DNA from: Auxenochlorella pyrenoidosa
Lineage: Eukaryota; Chlorophyta; Trebouxiophyceae; Chlorellales; Chlorellaceae
NCBI GenBank assembly: GCA_001430745.1
Contig: KQ481942.1
Coordinates: forward strand, 34,341-53,203
Direction: 5' to 3'
Length of the DNA: 18,863 nucleotides
Shown: positions 11,151-18,863 of the stretch, piece after piece
How positions within the stretch are numbered: position 1 is the stretch's first letter
How the letters are laid out: the number at the start of each line of letters is the position of its first letter
Made by a program: the position numbers and the translations under genes
The notes under the pieces: generated by a model
Databases searched by the model: none
The model's input: the letters and a program-made list of their open reading frames with translations, nothing else
What the model was told of the DNA's origin: nothing

Positions 11151-11327
11151 CAAGATAGGACAATGTGCAGATGTAGCTGCTTAGGATGCCTTCTGCCTTG
11201 TGAGTGTGTGTGCTTTGCTGCAATATGTACTGCTGTTAGTCTGCTGGTGCCAGCAGTGCTGCTCTGGCATGTCGGGAAATGCGCACTTCGCGCTTGGGCG
11301 CAGCGTCTTTGGCCATGTGCTAGCTCA
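11151..11327 (+). promoter_or_regulatory. Upstream/5' UTR region of the lectin mosaic gene
   Basis: This short gap precedes the signal-peptide ATG and must hold the leader and perhaps the core promoter. No TATA box is evident. The frame is open back to an ATG at 11163, which would add a Cys-rich and hydrophobic stretch. I prefer the start at 11328 because it begins a clean signal peptide. Confidence 0.3.
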
Positions 11328-14300
11328 ATGAGGGCCTGGCTCGTGCAAGCAAGCCGCCAGCGGCCCGCGCGGCTGGTGGCAATCCTGGTGCTGTGTCTGG
11401 CTGCGTCGGGCGCCGGTTCGGAAGCGTCCGGAGCGCCCCACAGGGTGAAAAATGGTGCAGGTGAGCCCCGCGGGACCATTGGCCAACTTGTATTGCGATG
11501 TGAAATTGGTTCCCAGCGTTCTTCGTCCCCCTTTGGCCGCAAACGGTTTACTCGACACTGTCCTCTGCTAATGCGTTCCAGAGCAGAGGAGCAGGGCGGT
11601 TCCCCACCGTGACCCGGGCATCCGGCCGGCAGCTGATGTCATCACCATGCCGCCTGCCGCCGGCTCACCCTCCACTGCAAGCTCCTCCTTGCAGGCAATG
11701 GTGCCACCTGAAACTGTGCGCAGTCCCCTATCATTGGTTATTAATTACTCTACGGCTTTGTTGTGCACTCAGATCCCCCTGGTGTGCTGCTCATGCAGGC
11801 GCACTGCACGCTGCTGGCACCACGCGTACGCTTCTATACTCTGGGCTGCTTTCAGACGGCCCGGCCAGCGGAATGGCATCGGCAGCCTCGGTTGGCGCCG
11901 CAGCCATCAAGTGAGCCAGCAGCGATCAGCCACAAATCCGGGGCGCATGCCGCAAGTGCACTCACGTCGTGCCTGCGACTGCTGCCAGCTGGCAAAGCAT
12001 GCATGCCGTGCAGCAGGTGCTGCCGCTCCCTGCACGTTTGCGCACAACTTGCCCTCTGCTCAACTCGTGTACACATTTGCGCAAGCAATACTTGCCACCT
12101 GTTGCCTCATTTGCTTGCCCGCCGCCCCATGTGCAGGGTGCCCGGCCAGGCCATCGCTCCCCTCATCAGCAAGACAGGCAGCAGAGTGATAGTCCGCGTC
12201 AGACCTCCCGCAAACACCGGCGGTGCAGGCAAGTTGTGCACGGGTGCTGCACAGGCGCTAATGTATGAATGGCAGCAGCTGTTGCAGTCTGGCGCATGCT
12301 TGCGTGTCTGCCCCCACAGCGGCACAGTCGTGCTGCCATGAGGGGTCCAGCCGTCTCGCCCCTTCTGCCAACAGCGAGCACAGTCTGACCATCACTCCTC
12401 TTTGTGCGCTGCTGCAGCCCTCCGCACCCTGTCCTACATCGTGACAGGTGGGGCTACAGCTCATGTTTCCTCACACCTCGCTGGCAGCATGTGCTGCGAG
12501 CGCTGGGCAAAGGCGCGCTGTTGCGGTGCTGTGCTGTGCTGCGCCGTGCCGGGCACGTGGCGGGACTGGCCAATCACCTCATAAGGTGCCTGCTCCTGCG
12601 CTGGACTCTGTCCTCGCCTGCAGGCATTCCGCAGGCACCGCATGCCTCTACCCCCGCCATCACTGCCACCGGCAGGGCGGGGCAGGCCCTCTTCGACTTC
12701 CTGCCCGGGGCGCCTGGCAACCTCAAGTACAAGCAGGCAGGCTTGCACAGCAGGGCAGCACAGTTGGGGCAGGGATCTGCTGCTCCAAGCGTTCTTCGCT
12801 TTTCGGGCACTTGGCATGGCGCTTCAGTCAGCCATGCATGCGCTCTGCTCCGCTGGCGGGCAGCCCAGCATGGTTGACTTGTCGACTGCCTTGCCTGGCA
12901 CCCCCCTGCTTGCAGGGCGTGGCATATCGGTTTCGAGTCGTCGCCAAGAACAGCGCCGGCACCGGCCCAAGCGGCGCACTGGCTGCGGCATTCACCACGC
13001 CCATCACCAGGCAAGCGGCATCCCGGCGCCACAGCCAGCATGCATCTGCGCTGCAGCACTGGTGCATACGGTCTGCAGTGACCAATTGCTAACGCCACGG
13101 CTTGCACCAATCAATTTGTTCTACCCTGATCTTGATGCACAGGCCCGGAAACCTTTCATCTCTAACAGCCCTGACTCTTTGACCGGCCTGTGCAGCGTGC
13201 CGTGCAACCTGCCCGCCCCCTCTGCACGCCTCGTTGGCACCACACTGTCTGTCGTCTTCAAGCCCAGCGCCGCCGTATCGGCCTGTCCAGGCAAGCAGGG
13301 GCCGCATCAGCGCTGAGCAGCGTGTCGCGCTGTATTTGGGCGTAGGACTGCGCAGTCTTTCTTGTGCTGAACCAGCGCAAGCCATCCATTTGCCAGTTTG
13401 CCTGGCGCCCCTTCAACTGCAGCTGTTCGGAATTATCGCGTGGTGGGGCAGCGCGTTGCCGGCCCACCAGGCCCCAGCGTGACCCAGTCTGGGGTCGGGG
13501 GCATCGCGCCGGGGCAGGCGGGACGCCTCAAGCTGGACCTCACCCCGGGCGCACCAACCAAGCAGGGATCATATGCCCTCGGCACGACGTACAAGTTTCA
13601 AGTGGTTGCGCTGAACGAGGCTGGCGGCAGCCAGCCCAGCCCCTTCTCTGCGCCCATCGCCACGGCACCGTGAGCCGGGGACAAGCCCCGTTGGCCTGCA
13701 AAAAAGAAACGGTGCACTGCCCATGTCAATCTGGGTTTGTGCTGCATGGAGGCAGAGAGCTCCCGCTGTGGCCAAGTCCAGCAAGTGCACACGTGTCCAT
13801 GGCTGAACGCCTATGGCTGAACGCCCGGGCCTGTCCCTTTGCCACTCTGGGTGCGTCCACACCTGCAGAAGCCCGCCTCCCCCGCGGCCACCGCCGCCTC
13901 CCTCCCCCCGGCCACCGCTGCCTCCGTCTCCCCAGCCGCCACCTATCCCTCCACCCACCTGCAAGCCTGGCGCTTTCCTGCCTGCCGGCGCTGTTAGATG
14001 CCAGGTACAGCCTTCGCTGCTGTTGAGTCACCGCCTTTCCTGGCTGTGACCTGCTCTCGCGCTTTGGACAGCAACAGTCCCTCGGCAATGACGGCGCCCA
14101 TGCAAGCCTGCCATCCATCATGTCTGACTGCAGGCCTGCCCTGCCAACACGTTCAACCCCAGCTTTGGGGCGACCTCCTGCACCCCCTGCCCAGCCGACA
14201 CATTCTCTCGGCCAGCCTCCAAGTCAGCCTCGGACTGCGCGCCGTCAACTGGTGAGCAGCCCACGAGCTTGCTCAGCCGTGCATGCCTTGGAAGGGTCCA

Positions 14301-14590
14301 AAGCACACCCGCACGTGCATAGACATGCACATCTCTGTACAAGCCCCTTGCCGGGCTGGGCGGCTGCAGACGGCTGGTGAGTCTGCTCGGTGCGCCACAG
14401 ACGGCGAAGCTGTGCATCCGGGGATGTCGCAGCACCAGTTGCCCTGCTTCGTGTTCCAGAACCGCTGCCCTGGCCTTGCTGCTCTCGGCTCTCTTGCATT
14501 GCAGTGTCTTCTGGGCTCCCCCCAGATGAGGAGACTGTGCTTGGCGCCGACTTCACGCAGGTAGGGCCGCAACCCTGCACCGGGCCCTGC

Positions 14591-14624
<34 letters not shown>

Positions 14625-17600
14625 CCCGTTTTAGTTGATGTGAAGCAGCCATGAGCTAAGCCAACGCAGCCCGCGCGCGGACGCCTCTGCGGACCCAGCT
14701 TGACCATGGTTTTGCCAGAGGCCCCCCTTGCTGGTGCTGCTCCGGCTGCTGCTGTTGCGGGGCACTGTGTTGCTGCTGCTGCAACAGCTGCCCTGCTCCT
14801 CACCTGCTTCAAGTATGCCCCTCACACCCACCCGCCCGCCCAACAGTTGAGGTCCCCGAGCGGGCGGTACCGATTCATCCTCCAGAAAGACGGCAACATC
14901 GTGATGTGGGTGGCTACAGCAGGGTTGGGGAGTGCTTGCAACAACTCCTATTGTTTGGTTGGCTGCAGGCAGGCGCCGCTCTGGCGAATTTGTCTCGCGA
15001 AGATGCTCAGCCTGCACGCCTGTGCCCTGACGCAGGTCAAATCGCATCTCCACCTGCCCTCACCTTGCACTCATCCGTTCAAACAAGTTTGCTGCAGCTA
15101 CGACGACTCCAAATCAGGGGCCGACAGTGGCTATGTGGTGTGGTCGGCCTACACCTGTGAGTGCCTGCTCCAGCAGCAGGGCATCTGCCCGAGACCAGCT
15201 GATGAGCAGGTGGATGTGTTGGCCGGCTTGCTGGCTGCTCACCCCAGGCCAACAGTTGCCAGCTTGCGCTGCCCATGGCATGTGCAGTCGATGACTGCGG
15301 CGATGACAGCGGCCTGACATGCTTCCTGCGCCTGCAAACCAACGGGGATCTGGTGAGGGGTGGCGCCTGGTGCACCTTGGGGCGGCCATGCTGGCTCACC
15401 GCCCCTGCTGGCACGCAAGCATGCAGCCGCAGCAGCTGGCTTACTGGCTGTTGCTCCTGTTTGTCGAAGCTCTAAAGTCGTGGTCTAATGCCGTTGTCGC
15501 CTGGCAGATCGCAATGCCACTGTCGTCGGCAGAGGCACCCACAAGTGCTCGCCCGAGAGTCGCCCCCTTGCCGTCACTCCCTGCCTGCAGGTTGTCTACA
15601 GAGATGACATGGAGTGGTCCTGGTCCTCGGACACGGGGTATCTTGGGGCGGGACCTGCCTACTCCCTCACCCTCGATGACACAGGCAAGCCCCGGCTGGT
15701 GGGGCAGGGCTGCCCTCGTCATTCCTGTCGCCAACCCTGTGGCATGCAACCCTGCACTGTACTGACGCTGGTCTCGTGCTGCCTGCTTTCAAGAGAGCGG
15801 CTTGTCTGTGGCTGCCTGTCTACCTATCAAACCCAGCAGCCCAAAGCCCCTGGCCACGTCCCCACCCAGCACTGTAACACTGCCCGCGCACATCCGCTGC
15901 TGCCTCCCCTCCTCCTGCCACCCCCACAGGCCGCTTGCGCTTGCTTGACGTGGATGGCCAGCAGATCTGGTACCAGCCCGTTGAATCACCGCCGCCCCCG
16001 CCGCCCCGGCCTCCCCGTTCCCCTCCCAAACCTCCCTCCCCGCCGCCCACCTGCGCACCAGGCACTTTCCTGCCCGCTGGCACTGGCAGATGCCAGGTAC
16101 AGCAGCCCTCCGCTGCCGTCAAGTCACCGTGTTGCCGGGCTGGAAATTGTGCAGCACCAGTCGCTTGCCCTTGAAGGCGCCCATGCAAGCCTGCCATCCT
16201 TCACGTCTGACTGCAGGCCTGCCCTGCCAACACATTCAATCCCAGCTTTGGGGCCGACTCATGCACTCCCTGCCCAGCCGGCACTGCCTCCTGGAGCGGG
16301 TCCAAGTCGGCCTCGGACTGTGTACCGTCAACTGGTGGGCAGCCCTCAAGTCTACTCAGCCGTGCATGCCTTGAAAGTGCCCATGGCACACCGGCATGTG
16401 CACTGCAGAGGCCCGCTCCGCAGCTGGGCAGCTGAGCCAGCAGAGGCATCCCTGCCTGCTGGCACCAGAGTGCGGTGCAGTGCAGTGCAGCTATGCATCA
16501 CGGACGTGCAGCAAACACATGCACATTTCCGTGCGCTGCTTCCTGGACCAACAGCGCTGCCCTTCCCTCGCTACCTCTACCCTTGCGGTGCAGTGTCTTC
16601 TGGGCTTCCCCCAGACGAGGAGACGGTGCTTGGCGCCGACTTCACTCTGGTGGGTCTGCTGCACTTTTCAGCAGCAGCCATTTGCACAATCCATGCTTTT
16701 TGTACAGCCATCGCCGGTGCCGTTGTCGCGTGATGCTGTGTTCCTGCCGCTGCAGCAGCAGCCGGGCTCCCTGTCCTTCTTGAAGTATGCCCTTGCACCA
16801 AATCATTCACCTGCACCGAATACCCTGTTGACATCAGTTGAGGTCCCCAAGCGGGCGGTACCGATTCGTGCTCCAGACAGACGGCAACATTGTGATGTGG
16901 GTGGCCACAGCAGGGGTGGGGGATGCTTGCAAGCACTCCCATTGGGTGATTGGCTGCACGCAGGCGCCACCCTGGCAAAATTGTCTCGCAATGATGCTCA
17001 GCCTGCACTGCCCGTGCCCTGACGCAGGTCAAATCGCATCTCCACCTGCCCTCACCTTGCACTCATCCGTTTGCTGCAGCTACGACGACTCCAAATCAGG
17101 GGGCGACAGTGGCTATGCGGTGTGGACGCCCAGCACCTGTGAGTGCCTGGCCGAGGGCCGTCGTGTGTACTTGGGAACAGGCAGACAGGTTCAACCCAAG
17201 GTGGCCTGCTGAATGGAAGGAGCCCAAATCTACCCCAGCTTGCGCTGCCCATGGCGAGTGCAGATGACGACTGCGACGATGGCAGCGGCAGCCTGACCTG
17301 CTTCCTGCGCCTGCAAACCAACGGGGACCTGGTGAGGGGTGGCGCCCGGCGCATCGCGGGGCGCAGCATGCCCCTGTGGCCTCCATGCTGCCGCACTGTG
17401 TCCATTTGGCTCACACGCCTGCAACCGGTGCTGCCAGCTGGCTTTGACACGCATCCGTCCATGCACACTGACTCCAGGCCCCAGCGCGGGTTGATACCCC
17501 CAACTTGCCCCGACGCCACTGTTCCCAGAAGAAGCGCCTCCAGCTACTCCGCCAAAGAGCTGCCCCTCGCCGTATCTCCCTTGCCTGCAGGTGCTCTACA

Positions 17601-18700
17601 GAGCCGACATGGAAGCATCCTGGTCATCGGACACAGGATATCTAGGGGCGGGGCCGGCCTACTCCCTTACCCTCGACGACACAGGCAAGCCCGGGCTGGT
17701 GGCCCTGTGCTGCCCCGCTCACTCTGTCAGCCGTGGCTGTCGCACCGGTCAGCCAGCCAGCTCCAGTGGCACAAGGCCTGCTGTGTCCCGTTGAGTAGCA
17801 AACAGCAATGTTGGCACTGGACCCCGACAGCAAACCTCTCGAGAGTAGCCTGGCTGTGCCTTCCTCGGTTTCAGATAGACGTGCTATCAACCCCAGTGGC
17901 TCACAGCCCTTCCAAGCCAGGCTCAAACAGCTACCACAAGGCCCCAACGCTGACTGCTTACACCTGCCTCCGCCTCCCCTCCTCCCACCACCCCCTCAGG
18001 CCATTTGCGCTTGCTGGACAAGGATGGTCAGCAAATCTGGTACCAGCCCGTGGACCCACCGCCGCCCCCGCCGCCCCGGCCTCCCCGTTCCCCTCCCAAA
18101 CCTCCCTCCCCGCCGCCCACCTGTGCACCAGGCACATTCCTGCCCGCCGGCACTGGCAGATGCCAGGTACGGCAGCCCTCCGCTGCCGTTGAGTCACAGT
18201 GTTGCCGGGGTGGTAATTGTGCAGCACCAGTTGCTTGGCCATGAAAGTTCCTACCTCCCTGCCTGCCCTCTCCTGCCCGCCTGCAGGTCTGCCCTGCCAA
18301 CACATTCAACCCCAGCTTTGGGGCCGACTCATGCACTCCCTGCCCAGCCAACACCGCCTCCCTGCCCGCCTCCGAGTCGGCCTTGGACTGTGTGCCGTCC
18401 GCTGGTGGGCAGCCCACACACCTGCTCAGCCCTGCATGCCACGACGGGGCCCACAGCACACCTGCACACAAACGGGCATGCTCATGTGCACGCCGTTGCC
18501 TTGCTTCCTGTGTCGGACGAGAGGCTGCCTTGCCTTGCTGCCTCTGTCCTTGTGTTGCAGTGTCTTCCGGGCTGCCCCTGAACGAGCAGACTGTGATGGG
18601 CACCGACTTCACTCGGGTGGGCCAGGGGCCGCTGCCATGTTGCAGACACAGAATGTCCGCAGTCCAAGTCGCCCGCGGAGCCGTGGCCTTGCTCTCGATG

Positions 18701-18772
<72 letters not shown>

Positions 18773-18863
18773 AGCTGCCCTGCTCTTCTCCCTCTCTACA
18801 TCTGCCCCCCCGCACCACCTCGCCCTCCCTGCAGTTGAGGTCTCCGAGCGGGCGGTACCGATT
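11328..18863 (+). CDS. Secreted modular protein: FN3 x2, then Pro-rich/GCC2-GCC3 and bulb-lectin modules (3' end outside window)
   Basis: Exons: 11328-11460, 11856-11910, 12137-12222, 12418-12447, 12624-12736, 12916-13010, 13196-13290, 13423-13669, 13869-14004, 14134-14251, 14505-14560, 14847-14905, 15098-15156, 15288-15352, 15591-15684, 15930-16096, 16217-16334, 16594-16649, 16838-16896, 17080-17138, 17264-17331, 17591-17684, 18000-18166, 18287-18404, 18561-18616, 18835-. Phase agrees at every junction, giving about 810 residues so far. A signal peptide (hydrophobic core LVAILVLCLAASGAG) is followed by FN3 domains at about 63-171 and 171-285, a Pro-rich linker and cysteine repeat at 285-388, and lectin modules at 389-594, 595-801 and 802 onward. 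Introns at 12737, 13011, 13291, 15685 and 17685 start with GC. A GT alternative for the 13011 donor exists at 13062 (adds 17 residues). Likely an extracellular or wall-bound multivalent sugar-binding protein; a membrane anchor, if any, lies beyond the window. Confidence 0.87.
12137..13669 (+). other. Two fibronectin type III domains (six exons)
   Basis: Domain 1 (12137-13010) has the FN3 pattern: RVIVRVRPPANTGG, then LSYIVTG, then GVAYRFRVVAKNSAGTGPSG. Domain 2 (13196-13669) has LVGTTLSVVFKPS, VRNYRVVG, and GTTYKFQVVALNEAGGSQPS. These match the FN3 B-, C- and F-strand signatures. FN3 domains usually act as spacers or protein-binding modules in secreted proteins. Three of the five introns in this block need GC donors. 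Confidence 0.85.
13869..14560 (+). repeat. Lectin-less first module: proline-rich linker plus GCC2/GCC3 cysteine repeat
   Basis: Three exons correspond to the last three exons of the later modules. The first encodes a PPPPR/PPSP-type hydroxyproline-rich linker ending GRC-like (AGAVRCQ). The second encodes CPANTFNPSFGATSCTPCPA and onward, and the third SSGLPPDEETVLGADFT. The cysteine spacing C-x12-C-x2-C-x12-C-x2-C fits the ephrin-receptor-like GCC2/GCC3 family. The linker exon is 31 nt shorter than in later modules because the lectin-end residues are missing. The following introns also resemble those of later modules. Confidence 0.8.
14588..14623 (+). repeat. TGC/CTG microsatellite at a module boundary
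   Basis: Twelve TGC units, with one changed to TGT, lie in the intron 14561-14846 that separates the first module from the first lectin module. Confidence 0.9.
14847..16649 (+). repeat. Lectin module A (seven exons, 206 residues)
   Basis: Exon lengths are 59, 59, 65, 94, 167, 118 and 56 nt. The first two exons join to give a bulb-type lectin strand with the mannose-site motif QKDGNIVIY, intact for QxDxNxVxY. A second strand reads LRLQTNGDLVVY, with Asp and Asn swapped. The third, LTLDDTGRLRLLDVDGQQIW, is degenerate. The 167-nt exon fuses the lectin end (IWYQPV) to a PP/SP-rich linker; the last two exons carry the cysteine repeat and a VSSGLPPDEETV tail. The intron 15685-15929 has a GC donor. 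Confidence 0.85.
16838..18616 (+). repeat. Lectin module B (seven exons, 207 residues)
   Basis: Same exon order and phases as module A; lengths 59, 59, 68, 94, 167, 118 and 56 nt. The starts are 1991 bp apart. The motif QTDGNIVIY is intact and the second strand is LRLQTNGDLVLY. The linker exon is almost identical in DNA to that of module A. The intron 17685-17999 again uses a GC donor. The cysteine-repeat exon starts VCPANTF instead of ACPANTF. Confidence 0.85.
18701..18772 (+). repeat. Perfect (TGC)24 microsatellite at a module boundary
   Basis: Twenty-four uninterrupted TGC units (CTG on one reading, CAG on the other strand) lie in the intron between module B and the next module. The position corresponds to that of the shorter array at 14588-14623. 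Confidence 0.95.
18835..18863 (+). repeat. Start of lectin module C (cut by the window edge)
   Basis: After a gcag acceptor, 29 nt encode LRSPSGRYR and the start of the next codon, matching the first exons of modules A and B with a single change. It begins 1997 bp after module B, so the array continues to the right. Confidence 0.85.

Noticed and set aside
14910..15097. Alternative donor after GTGATGTGG at 14909 for the first lectin exon (and its module B equivalent)
   Set aside because: It ends in phase 0 and cannot join the next exon in frame. The donor at 14906 (and 16897) gives phase 2 and restores the exact QxDxNxVxY motif.
15685..15720. GT donor inside ggctggtggg as the true end of the lectin exon at 15591
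   Set aside because: It gives phase 0, incompatible with the phase-1 acceptor at 15929. The GC donor at 15685 yields a continuous lectin strand in both modules.
15609..16733. 374-codon open frame on the plus strand
   Set aside because: It reads through exons and introns of lectin module A in a frame that destroys the lectin and cysteine-repeat motifs; the spliced model explains the region better.
1..18863. CRISPR arrays, insertion sequences, bacterial defence systems
   Set aside because: No regularly spaced short repeats, no transposase motifs and no operon layout; the sequence is intron-rich eukaryotic DNA.

Overview
The window looks like nuclear DNA from a GC-rich green alga, most likely Chlorella-like (Trebouxiophyceae). 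The reasons are dense short introns with gtgag/gtggg donors and ctgcag acceptors, Ala/Gly/Pro-rich proteins, a hydroxyproline-rich (SP/PP) linker typical of algal wall proteins, and no bacterial-style operons. The taxonomic call is inference. All three genes I can support are on the + strand. I built them by hand, chaining exons whose reading phases agree at every junction. About 42 introns result, and about seven of them need a GC-AG splice pair.

Region 1 (1-5383) is the 3' part of a chromatin gene: 14 phased exons encode about 677 residues of a DDT/WHIM-type protein (plant DDR/RLT-like, an ISWI-remodeller accessory family). Several introns carry degenerate copies of their own exon ends, and one holds an AT-rich island with a polyadenylation-like signal. 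Positions 5384-7273 are intergenic or untranslated sequence with no gene I can support.

Region 2 (7274-8983) is a complete five-exon gene for a secreted protein of 372 residues with 37 cysteines that I do not recognise. Tandem AATAAA signals follow at 9427-9436. Positions 9437-10763 hold nothing convincing. At 10764-11150 there is a diverged but still open copy of the last exon of the chromatin gene.

Region 3 (11328 to the window end) is the most striking part. A large gene encodes a secreted mosaic protein: signal peptide, two fibronectin type III domains, a proline-rich linker, a six-cysteine ephrin-receptor-like (GCC2/GCC3) repeat, and then a repeating module of bulb-type (mannose-binding) lectin, proline-rich linker and GCC2/GCC3 repeat. 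Each module is seven exons spread over about 2 kb of DNA. Two full modules are present, a third begins at the right edge, and a lectin-less one sits upstream. Module boundaries fall in phase-0 introns, two of which carry CTG/TGC microsatellites, so whole modules can be gained or lost without a frameshift. The product is probably an extracellular or cell-wall multivalent lectin.
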